A stretch of 64,000 nucleotides of DNA, from the NCBI GenBank assembly GCA_015680685.1, contig MNCI01023529.1, positions 151,785 through 215,784 on the forward strand. Reading direction: 5' to 3'. Under the pieces are notes generated by a model, which worked only from the letters and a program-made list of their open reading frames with translations, ran no database searches and had not been told where the DNA came from. The position numbers were made by a program, and so were the translations under genes. Of this stretch, positions 34,269-45,221 are shown piece by piece. The DNA is from Gnetum montanum (Eukaryota; Streptophyta; Gnetopsida; Gnetales; Gnetaceae). The stretch's first letter is position 1; the number at the start of each line of letters is the position of its first letter.

Positions 34269-35899
34269 GCATGAACTCAGCTACGTGCTCGTCCTAGAAT
34301 CATGACGATAAACTGATACCACAACTCGTCCTGGGATCATGACAACAAACTAATACCACATCTCATCCTAGAATCATGATGATAAACTGATACCACAGCT
34401 CATCCTGGAGTCATGATGATAAACTGATACCAAAGCTCATCCTGAAATCATGATGATAAACTGATACCACAACTCGTCCTGGAATCATGATGATAAACTG
34501 ATACCATAGCTCGTCCTGGAATCATGACGATAAAATGATACCACGGCTCGTCCTAGAATCATGACGATAAACTGATATCATAGCTCATCCTGGAATCATG
34601 AAGATAAATTGATACCATAGCTCATCCTGAAATCATGATGATAAACTGATACCACAACTGGTCCTGGAATCATGACGATAAACTGATACCATAGCTCATC
34701 CTGGAATCATGACAATAAACTAATACCATAGCTCATCTTGAAATCATGACAATAAATTAATACCATAGCATGTCCTGGAATCACGATGGTAAACTGATAC
34801 CATAGCATGTCCACAATGACAATAAACTAGCATCCATCTAGTACAACATCAAACTGCCAAAGTTTCGTTCGCCAAAGTCCGCTAAGACTATAAACTGGTT
34901 TGCCTCTCCATAGTCCACCAAGAATATAAACTAGCAATGTACCATCTACCACGACACTAAATTGGCAACGTCCAATGGGTTATGATGTAAAACTAACCCA
35001 CAATAATCCACTACAACTATAAACTGACAGCTTCATCTCTTGCCACTCGATCTGTTGCTGCATTCGAACTTTATCAGAGCCGATGCCTTACTCATCATCA
35101 ATTGATCTTCATAACATTGCTGCCATGCATGTTCAGTGCCTGAAATCTCATCTAGTGCCTTTGTCCCATTAGTTGCTATTCAAATCTATCACTAATTCAC
35201 TTGTGATTTTCTTGTCTTCTTGGAGTTGTGTTTGTAGGATGACACTTAGCAGTGTTCGTACGAGAATTCACTTCATCACAACAGCAAGGTACCATATTTT
35301 TTCTAACACATGTAACCAGGTTAATCAAGCCATTCACTAGTACATCCCCATTTCCTGTTATACCTCCCATCTATTCTTCAACATACTCTACTCAGCTACA
35401 CCCCTGATATACCCGATGCACCCAAAACTTTGAGCACACCGTTACACACTGCAACACTTTTAAGCAGTTGCAACACACAACATGGCACTTGAACATGCAG
35501 AGGCCCCGTTCCTCCAAAGAACATAAAACATCATCACGTGGCTTTGGTGATGCCAACAAGTCCTCTTAAACACTAAACAAGAGTCTTGTTCTGCCAAAGG
35601 ATGTACATCTCATGCCTTGGTCCCAAGTATGCTAGACAATGGCTATTGACAAGGATCAACATGACCCGTATACACCAGAGCATCTCCGTCATCATGCACA
35701 ATCCCTTGATCAATTCTCTATCCCCACGATTTTCATCTCCCTATCCAACTACAAATTTCATTTCCCCAATCACATGTACTACTGAACTCGGTGCAATGAC
35801 ATCTGGCCAAGTGCCAAAGGACAATCTTTTTACCAAGTTGCTTGTGGTGTTTTGTACTTCTTTGTCGACGCTTCTCAGGTTGATTCCTCCAAGCGTCAA
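34269..35899 (+). other. Non-coding 3' tail of copy A
   Basis: No gene. It begins with tandem repeats and ends at the polypurine tract; copy E at 3840-5479 is its counterpart. An open frame at 35586-35966 runs into the LTR and has no motif. Confidence 0.75.
34286..34825 (+). repeat. 37-base tandem array after integrase, copy A
   Basis: About fourteen copies of a unit near CTCATCCTGGAATCATGA followed by CGATAAACTGATACCATAG. It grades into the TATAAACTGGC form up to about 35030. The core ATRAACT relates it to the two other minisatellites of this copy. Confidence 0.9.
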
Positions 35900-35911
35900 C
35901 AAAGAGGGGCC
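35900..35911 (+). other. Polypurine tract of copy A
   Basis: CAAAGAGGGGCC two bases before the 3' LTR; identical in E and C. Confidence 0.85.
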
Positions 35912-35913
35912 AA

Positions 35914-37215
35914 TGAAACACCACAAAATTCCAAGCTTAGTACTTCTCCAACAAGAATCGAGCTAAAATCATGATGCTCCCCACCATGACTAAAGCTTGA
36001 CGACCTTACGGATAGCTTCAAACGAAGTCAAACTAAGCAAGAAATGGTTCCCTAGGATCCACAAGAGACTACGGTGACATCAGGCATCAAACATGGCAAA
36101 TTTGGAGCTCAAAATACTTAGTTTTCACTAATTATGTGGTGTACATGCCCAGCGTATATGCCTAGCATGCATGCCCAGCATGCACATCCAGCATGCACAT
36201 CCAGCGTGCACGCCAACATGCATCATCTAGCGTGCACATCCAGCATGCACGCCTAGCGTACATGCCCAGTGTGCATCATCCAACGTGCATCACAACATAC
36301 ACCAGTTGAAGCCTTCCCAAAACCATGTCGGATCAAGTCCGACCAAGCTGAGCATCCACAGGCAGTATTCCCATGACATCTGAGCTCAAATCCGAGAACC
36401 AAATTGGATACTTCCTACTGTAACAATAGTTTGTAAAATGAATTCTTTTGTTTTAGTCAAGTCTGTATGCTAAGTTCACATACCCAGCATGTACACGCCA
36501 GCGTGCAGCAACACATGCTGGCATAGAGCACGCTACATCATTATAATATTCTTTGCACCCAGGCAACCCAACCACCTATCATCCAACTAGAAATTCTTTC
36601 ATCCATGGCCACTCATACCTTTCCAGATCTGAATCCAGCGCTCAAAAAATCTCATAAAAACCCCAATTTTTCATTAGATGGGGGGGGGGGTTGGCAATTT
36701 TTGAGGAAAACCAGAAACAAAAACGAGAGAACGCCGAGAAAATCGCTGGACTTTGACCCTGTAGGTTGAGCATACAGCCTTCACACTGTGCCTGTAGCCT
36801 ACACTAGCATACCATCACCCCTCCACATCCACCGGGGCTCTTCATCTGCCTTGTGTCAGATCCACAACTACGTCTAAACCGGTGCATTGTAACTTTCATT
36901 ATGCAATAATATTGCTACATTTTTTGCTAATATTTATTACAGTTTTTTTTCGTATTTGTTTACCTCTTGTTTGCATTCCTGCATGCTTGCACTTTGGTTT
37001 ACATTTATTACACCGTTTACATATAGCCCGACGTATTGCACATTGGCACACGTTTGGGGAAATCCTTGTCTGATCCTCGTGCGAACCACCCAAGGTACTT
37101 TGCCTTCATCAATTCCAACTCGCCCTCAAGTGAAGGTAGGGTCTTCTGTACTTGTCTATGGATCTCTCGGTGTTCATTTCATTCCAGCTGTGCACCGACG
37201 ATTTCAGACAGTACA
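35914..37215 (+). repeat. 3' LTR of copy A
   Basis: Starts TGAAACACC and ends AGTACA, 1302 bases, aligned throughout with 18098-19426. It lacks the expanded 13-base CpG array of the 5' LTR. Confidence 0.92.
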
Positions 37216-37220
37216 GTAAG
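37216..37220. repeat. Target-site duplication of copy A, right
   Basis: GTAAG directly after the LTR end GTACA; one mismatch to GCAAG at 18093-18097. Confidence 0.8.
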
Positions 37221-38370
37221 AGTGCCAAAGGATGTTAAAAATTCTAAAATGCCAAATGCCCTTTTGGTTTGCCAACCCCTAGAATGTTGAGCGTAGGGGC
37301 ATTTATAAGATTAGGATTAATATCAAATTTAGATCAAGCACCACATGGCATGAGGGTAGGTGGGGCTACACTAGATCTAGCTATGCTTCCATGGGAGTAG
37401 CAAGTGCTATGCTATGGTGTACCACAACAGATCTCCAAAGACTATGCTACCAAGACTACATGTGCCAAAGTTTGAATGATCATAATGAACCTGCAAATAG
37501 TGCAAAAATAGTGCAACTTAGAGGCTACACTCCAAGACTACATCTTCCCCTTTTTTGAGTAGGGTCAAGCATAGGTACAATTTGGGGGACCAATAGGGGG
37601 TGAGAAAAAGATACAAGTTTCTAATCTTACTTATCAAAGGAATGTTAGAGTTGAGATGAAGGTTGATGCTAAAATCTAGAGACTTTTGGAGGTTTTCAAA
37701 GGCTTCTCTGTAGTGCTACACTGGCTACGCTCTCGAGCATAGCATAACACTTACTTAAATTTTGCAAAATTGAATGTCTAGCATTGGTTACACTAGATAT
37801 TCTCTAGAGCATAGTAGGGATACTTAGAAAAACCTGATAGAATCTACAATTTTTCTTCATGCTATGCTGGCTATGCTCTGGGTTGTAGTAGGAGGGGTAA
37901 CCTTAGAAATTAGAAAATCTATCAAATTGTTCCTCCATTTTGAGCTATCTTGATAGCTACTAGCTTAACACTTAGGCAAATTGGCCATTGAAATATGTGC
38001 TAAGTGGGCTACACTCTAGAGGATAGCAGCCTCAGGAGTTAGAAAATTTATAGAACTATTTCTTCCATCCCAAGTCATCCTAACAATTTCTGGCTTGGCA
38101 CTTAAGCAAACTAGCCATAGAAATGTGTGCTACACTGGCTATGCTCTAGAGCATAGTAGGCAGAGTGAGAGCATATCACAATACTTAGAAAATTTTTGTG
38201 TAATTGCAATTGACACTTAGAAAATATTACAAAACAAGCCCTATGATGCATTTTATGTTGGCTATGCTGGGGAGTGTAGCACCAACACTTAGAAGAATTT
38301 GCCAAGTTTTGACACTTAGAAGAAAAATTTATAGTTAAAGTGTTGAAGCTTGAAATTGGTGGTGTTTCAT
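37221..38370 (-). repeat. 3' LTR of copy C, proximal part
   Basis: Continues the LTR after copy A and matches 55029-56182. On the minus strand it begins TGAAACACCACC at 38370 next to a polypurine tract. It holds at least six hairpin units including a perfect 18-base palindrome CTATGCTCTAGAGCATAG at 38139-38156. Confidence 0.85.
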
Positions 38371-38372
38371 TG

Positions 38373-38384
38373 GCCCCTCTTTGT
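38373..38384 (-). other. Polypurine tract of copy C
   Basis: The minus strand reads CAAAGAGGGGCC, then AA, then TGAAACACC of the LTR. Confidence 0.85.
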
Positions 38385-38385
38385 T

Positions 38386-40194
38386 GACATCTAGAGGAGT
38401 AGCCTAGGAGACATCAACAAAGAATAAAAAACACCATGGAAAACGTGACACCAACATTGCTTATTAGTACCTGATTAGACAACACTTCACCATGCTTGAG
38501 AGTGCTACGAGAATAAAGTATGATACGGAGCATGTAAAGGAGATGGACCAAGGGACAAAAAGTGGTAGGGATGCCCATTGTGGATGTGGTTGTAGGATGC
38601 AACACCATGATGGCTTGTCACCAAATCATGATCCCTTGTTGAAGCACTTATGAGGGAGTCAACATATGAAGATGAATTGCCCTTGAAATTTTAACCTCTC
38701 ATTGGAGTGCTTGTGAGATGGTCAATGTAGGGTTGGACCAATTGCAAAACAACAGCTTTGCTATTTTTGCTAGGGCCCTTATTTTTTTTCTTGCTGGGAT
38801 GCTTTGCTATGTTTGTCATTAGGTGGACTACATGCAACCCAACAAGCTTTTCTTAGAGGCAACTACGTCACATCTCTAGGATAGGTGTTTCCTCCCTAAG
38901 ATGTGTTGTGTTACATTTTCTCAAGCTTTGACTAGCCTACAAAGGTTTCGCATGGGATGAGTTGCATTATGTTTGGGATGGGTTTTTGGGCTAACTAAAA
39001 GAAGGATACCATGTGCATCATAGAAGCTTGCTATAAACATTTGGGAGATGTGAGGTACAAGAAGGGGTAAATGTGGATAGGCTATGGTAGAGTAAAAGGA
39101 ATGTGCACTCTTGAGCAGCTTGACGAGTCAAAGAAAATACATTAGAGCAGTGTGGTGACTTACCACTATAGTGAAATGCATCTTTGAATGATTACTGCTA
39201 GGGCTTCATCCTACAAATGCAACATAGAGAAAATAAGAAAACAACCACACCATGTGAGATGAGAGTGAACTCCTAGTTGCAAGGGCACTACAAGGGTAGT
39301 GAGTGCTATGTTAGTTGTAGGTGCATGTAGTGTCCAAAGTAGGGAAGGCTAGTGTGAGTGCCAAAGCCAACAAGCTACAAAAGCTCTAGTAGCCACATCA
39401 AAAGCATGCACCCTAGCAACTAAGGGCATTGGTAGTGTAGGTGCTTGAGACTCCTCACCAAGGACAGGAGCTTGAAAAACTAGCAACTCAGTAGGGAGCT
39501 AAGTTGTTGTATGCTCTTCCTAGCTTAGGCAATGGTGAGGGCTTGAGGAATGCAGTGCCATGGCTAGGCCACAATACTGTTGGGACTTTAGCAAGTGATG
39601 TTGATGGTGAAAGCTTGAACTAGGATGACTAGTGTTGGTGGCGGAGCTCTAGAAGGTTAGCAAGATGCTTGAAGGCATCTCCAAAGGATCAGGAAAATGC
39701 TGAGGGTAGTGGTGCTACAAATGTTCCAAAGGTCTTTTTCTTGATCACATGAACTCCATTGTAGAACTACAATGCCCTGCCCCACCTTGCCCAAGAGGTG
39801 TGGGTAGGCAACGGAGGGTTGGAAGTATTCATGCTTGCTTGTCCATAGAGTTTTACATGTTGAGCTATGTATGTTGAACTATGAACCCAGTTTAAGATCC
39901 TAGTGGACCACATGCTTTGCTAGTTTAAGGTCCTAGCAAATAGTGTACCCAATTTAAGGTCCTGGTAGACTATTATATGCTAGGTTATAGTTCTAGTAGA
40001 CTACTGTATGCTAGTTTAACATCGTAGCAGATGGTGGATTTCCAATTTAAGGTCATAGCAGACCATGTTGTGGGTGCTAGTTTAATGTTAGAGCCCAAGG
40101 ACATTCTATGCCAGTTTAATGTCATAGTGGACATTCTATGTTAGCTTAACATCATAGCGGATGTATGCTTACCTTGATATGTCGATGCTACATG
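38386..40194 (-). other. Non-coding 3' tail of copy C
   Basis: No coding motif. 39880-40185 holds units near CTAGTTTAAGGTCCTAG, the minus-strand form of the TTAAACTA minisatellite, directly after integrase as in A and E. Confidence 0.7.
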
Positions 40195-43100
40195 TCAGGT
40201 GTAGTAGGGCTTGAGGTACAAATGGTTGATCAGGTTGGCAAATTGATTGTTGTCTAGGTCAACAAGCTTGAATGCTCCATTGTCATAGGCCTTTATGACC
40301 AAGAAAGACCCTTCCCAGTTGGTTGAAAATTTGTTCACGGGTTCACAAATGACCTTGATGACTAGGTCCCCTTTCTTAATCAAGAATTAATGCTAATTGT
40401 GATGATGTTTTTGCCATTTCTTTTCCTAGTACCACTCATAAGTGTTTGCAGGTGCTCCTCCTCTATAGAGCTGAGGTCAATGGTTCCCAAATCATCATTC
40501 TAAACCTCATCAATGAAGCTCAAGAGGATCACATGGAGTGATGGGAATTGTAATTTAAAAGGAAAAATTGCCTCAGACCCATACACAAGGCTATATGGTA
40601 TCTTACTAGTTGTGATTCTGTGTGTTGTGCAGTAGGCCCATAGTGTGTAGACTAGCTGCTCATGCCATCATCATTTACTACTGCTAAGCATCTTCTTTAG
40701 AAGGTTGACAATGACTTTGTTTGTAGCCTCTACTTGGACACTTGCTTGGGGGTAGTATGGTGATGAAAAGAAATGTTTTATGCCAAGGTGTTTGTAGAAG
40801 GCTTTGGTTCCTACACTGCTAAATTGTAGCTTGTTGTCCATGACTATAGTCATGGGTAGAACAAATTAGGTCATTGTGTTTTCAAGGATAAATTTTCAAA
40901 CCTATTTTGATGTCATCTTCCTAAGGGGAATTTCTTCAACCCACTTGGTAAAGTATTTGATTATGGTTAGATGAAGCTATGTCCTATAGAAGACTTAGGC
41001 ATGATAGGTCCTATGATGTCCAACCCCCAATGTTGGAAGACCATGTGATCTATGTGGTATGCAACTTAGTGGGTGGCATGTGCATTAAGTTGCCATGTCA
41101 TTGATACACATCAAATGTCTTGACCTTGGAAATGTAATCACACTTCATGTAAGGCCAATAGTAGCCTAAGCATTTGATTTTTACTACCATTGCCTTGGGT
41201 GTTGTGTGGCCTCCACATAGTCCCTCGTAAACTTGATCAAAGATTGTTTGTGCTTTGCTATAGCTAACATAGGTTAGCAAAATTCCATCATAGGATCTGT
41301 GAAAAAAGGTGCTATCACCTATAAGGACATACTACCATGATCATTTTCACACTACATCCTTTTGGGTAGTGATTATATGTTGCATAGGCTCACCCTATTG
41401 GATGTACATGTTAATATCATCGTACCACTCTTGTGCATGAGCTATGCTTGTCATGGATATGGATGCAATGCTTCTTATTTGAGTAATAGGTTTGGTGTAG
41501 TTTGTTACTAAAATGGGTAAGGCATGAAACATGTTGGGCACTATGCTTAAGGCTAAGGTGGCTAATGTGTCAGCAATGGCATTCTTGTTATGGGGAATGT
41601 ATTGCATATCTATGGTTGCAAATTACTTGAGTAGTTACTTTGCCAAGTCACAGTAAGGTTGTAAATGTTGTGCTTTGCAAGCATAAACCTTTGTAACTTG
41701 GTTGAAAATTAACTGCAAATCGCCTAGGATTGCCAGGTTTTGGATTTTTAGATCACAAGTTGCTAAGATGCCTCTGAGGAGAGCTTCATACTTCACTACA
41801 TTGTTGGTGCAAGGAAATGCAAAGTGATACATGAAGGGTTGGATCTCTCTAGAGGGAAATTTGATGATGGAAATGACACTATCCCCTTGTGAGGTTGAAG
41901 CACCATTGAAGTGTAAAACTACCTCAAAGTTGGTAGGCATTTGGCTTATACTATTAACATGATCATCTAAAAATTTTGAATCTATTGTCACTTGATCATC
42001 TATTGGCAATGACATTAGTTGTGCAGCTATTTCTTGACCTTTAGTGGATGCTTGCATTGTGCAATGCAGGTCAAATTTTCTAGTTATTGCTTTCCATTAT
42101 GTGATTCGACTACTTTCATAGATGTTTGTGGTAATAGCCTAGATTACGTTGCTTTTGTAGATGATGTTAACTTGACTACAGAAAAGGTGATGCCACTTCT
42201 TAAGTGTGAAGACTAGGGTATGGTAGTTCTCCTCCACATCATTGTATTTTGCTTTGTGGGCCACTAGAGCATGGCTTAGTTAGTAAACAAGGATCTTTGA
42301 GCCATCATCTCACTTTTGGCAAAGAAGAGAAGCAAATGGAAACATTTGAGCTTGCAAGGCAGATGTAAAATGGCTTATCTCCTTGTGGAGGGTAGACTAT
42401 GGCAAGTTGAGCTAGCTCCTTCTTGAGGTTGTCAAATGCCTCTTGGCATTGAGCTGTCCACTCAAAGTGGATCCCCTTTTTGAGTAGATGTTGTATTGGC
42501 TAAAAATTATTGATTAACCTTATGATAAACCTATGAATGAATTACAATTTTCCTTGTAACCCACGTAGCTCCTTACGGTTTTTTGGTGATGCTATGTTGA
42601 TGATAGTCTTAACCTTATCAGGGTCTATGTGTATGTCTACCTCTAATACTACAAAGCCAAACATGTAATTGGTCTTGATGTCAAAGACATACCTCTTGGC
42701 ATTTAGCCTAAGGTCATGTCTAAGACAACATTTGAGTACATGGTCCAAGTTTTCTACATGGTTGTGAACCACCTTGGACTTAATTGCTATGCTATCGACA
42801 TAGTTATTGAGCAAGTCTCGTAAATAATCACTAAAGATATATGTCAATGCACGTTGGTAGGTTGCTCTTGCATTCTTTAGTCTAAAAGACATCATTGTGT
42901 AGCAAAACATACCCCAAGGGATCATAAATGTTGTGCTAAGTGGTTTGGGTTGATCTAAATCTAGTTATACCCCAAGAACTCATCCATGAAGGACAACAAG
43001 GAATGACCAACTAGAGTATCAATGAGTTGGTCAATACTAGGCAATGAAAAATTGTGTTTGATGGTTGCATTATTCAGATCCCAGAAATCTATGCAAAAGT

Positions 43101-43661
43101 GTATACTTTCATTTTTCTTAGGGACAACTATGATGTTGGAAACCCAGTCTGCATAGTCAACTACCTAGATAAAACCAGCCTTGTAAAGCTTGGTGATTTC
43201 ATCATGAACTGCCAACACCACCTCAGGTTTAACCTTACAAGATTTCTATTTGACTAGTTTTATGCAAGGACCAATGATGATGTTATGTTGCACTATGCAA
43301 GGGTCTAGGCTTGAAATGTCCTCATAGGACCATGCAAGTGCCTTGATGTTATCGTTGAGGACTTTGGTGATGCTTTGTATGGGTTGAGGCTCTAACAAGG
43401 AACTAAGTTTTAGTGTCTTCACCTTGCCTTATGCATTATTATAAGGAATTCAATGAGGGGATCCTTGGTTATGTCACCTGCCTCTACATCTAGAGCTCTA
43501 ACTAGATGGTTTGGCCAATCCAGTGATGCCTTTAGGGATGCTATGTGTGTGTCATAGGCTATGGGCTCAAAGTCTAGGCATTCAGTGTTAATGCATTACA
43601 TGGAATCACCATAAGGTTTAGTCAAGACTAGGGGTAAATGAAAACACTTGTATGTGCTCAT
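40195..43661 (-). pseudogene. RT-RNaseH-aRH-integrase polyprotein, copy C
   Basis: Starts at the ATG at 43661. RT (about 43230-42540) shows MIPWGMFCYTMMSFRLKNA and a mutated active site YVDSIAIK. The aRH (about 41960-41500) has HFNGAST, where the first aspartate is asparagine, and KYEALLRG. Integrase (41280-40650) has CLGYYWPYM, MDNKLQF and QVEATNK, which keeps the third catalytic glutamate lost in A and D. The C-terminal end, AYDNGAFKLVDLDNNQ, stops at 40195. Multiple frameshifts and stops are present. A splice-acceptor-like TTGTTTTGTAG ends at 43683. Confidence 0.88.
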
Positions 43662-43681
43662 GTTGCAATCCAACCAAGAAT

Positions 43682-43697
43682 CCTACAAAACAACCAA
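43682..43697 (-). promoter_or_regulatory. Predicted 3' splice acceptor before pol, copy C
   Basis: The minus strand reads GGTTGTTTTGTAG then GATTC, about 22 bases before the pol ATG. Matches the position in A, B and D. Confidence 0.55.
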
Positions 43698-45221
43698 AAG
43701 AATGTTAAGCCACATCTATCTTAATAAAGTAGAATGCATAAGATAAGGAATGCAATGCTATAAGAAAATTCACCTAACTGTGTGACTGTGGGATTAGGTA
43801 AGCAAGTGTGAGAACTAGTTTTGGGCCTTGGTAGGCCATAGGATTGCCAATTTAAGGTCATATAAAACCATGCATTGCATGAGACACATCGATTTAGCCA
43901 AAGCAGGGAAGGTTTTGAACATTGGATTAAGCTAGGCATTTACTAGGCAATGAGAAAAATGTAAAAAATTTTCCAAGTTAGGAAACTCTAGAAAAGTTAG
44001 AAAATTTTTCTAACTCTGGTTGCTACACTCATCTTGCGTTATGCAGGGGACATGTGATGTTGCCCAAGTAGGTGACATGTCAATCATATTGGGATTTTGG
44101 TTTTAAGGGTGGCTTGCCCTAGGTAGAAACTACCACTGTTGCTGTGGCTACCATGGTGGTCATGGCTAAGAGAAGAAAATGAGTGTGATGGGTGATAGGT
44201 TTTGTGGGTTTCTTATTTTTTTGTATCACATGTAGCAAGGTTTTGTACTATTCTAGGGTTTTTTGTGTGTGGCAAGGGGTGAGGATTTCTTACGTATCAC
44301 ATGGGACATGGGGTAGGGTCGAGAGCTTTTTTTATTTTGGCCATAGTTGAGACAGCTATGACTTGGGATGAGGAAGGAAGAACAATGGCGAATCTAGGGC
44401 CAAGGTTTTACCTCTACTCCCAATGGGTATGTAGGTGAGCATAACACGTGGGTGAGGTATTGTAGGAGGTAGGGGCATGTAGGAAGGCTACAAGGGATGA
44501 GAATGTAGAGCATGACAGAGAGGTTTAAGGAATGTTGAGCACCAGAGCATAATGGAGTGGGTAGGGCAACTGCAAGGATCATGGATATGTCATGTGTAAT
44601 ACATGTTATGTATGACTTCCCTTATTTTGTGCTTGGATTTTTACATCTAAGTGCCTTGCTCTAAGGCCATGCTTTAAGGAGTTAGAAAAATTTTCAGGAC
44701 TTTCCTATTTGGAGGCTATCCTTCCAAGAGTGTAACCAACAATTAGAAATTTCTTGAAAATTTTAAGGGTTACACTCTACAGCGAGCATAATTGATAGTG
44801 AAACATTTATTTTTTGATGTTTTTGAAGGTTACACTCTGCAAGGAGTGTAACCAATAGTTAGAAAAATTTTTCTACCAAAACCTACATGGGCTACGCTCT
44901 AGGAGAACATAGCTAAGAGTTAGAATCTTTTTTATACCCATTGGCTACACTACCCGAAGTTGCCAAGTATGAAAATATAATGTTGAACATGAAAAATTAA
45001 AGGTGAAAATGTGAAACATGAATGTTAGTTCTATGTCCCATTGAGCACTAGGCACCTCAAATGGGTGTGTTGACATCCATTTCTTGTGAGGTTCATGGGG
45101 GAGGCTAAGGGTTTCCTAGTCATGCTATTTAACTTCTACTAATATGTTAAGCATAATTTTAATGCATTTTTTATATGAATATAGTGCTAACGCTCCCCTT
45201 TTGTTGCTATTGTGGCTATAG
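43698..45221. promoter_or_regulatory. Spacer and putative antisense-gene upstream region, copy C
   Basis: No gene. 43800-43875 has two units of the TTTAAGGTCAT minisatellite. 44640-44960 holds four hairpin units such as GGTTACACTC...GAGTGTAACC alternating with AGTTAGAAATTTT, like the LTR of this copy. A T-rich run and acceptor AG at 45220-45221 precede the first recognisable exon of the antisense gene. Confidence 0.5.

Larger units (their letters stand above)
18098..37215 (+). mobile_element. Tat/Ogre-like LTR retrotransposon, copy A, complete
   Basis: A structurally complete 19.1 kb element: LTRs 18098-19426 and 35914-37215, primer-binding site, gag-pro, an antisense intron-bearing gene, RT-RH-aRH-INT, tandem-repeat tail and polypurine tract. 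A 5-base target-site duplication and a matching empty site at 55024-55035 confirm the boundaries. About 20 differences in the first 175 LTR bases, counted by eye, point to an old insertion. The frames carry about a dozen nonsense changes in pol and at least three frameshifts overall, so it cannot move by itself now. It is the best copy in the window for studying this architecture. Confidence 0.92.

Noticed and set aside
34286-34825. Regular 37-base repeats resembling a CRISPR array
   Set aside because: The units are contiguous without unique spacers, sit in a plant retroelement tail, and no cas-like gene is near.
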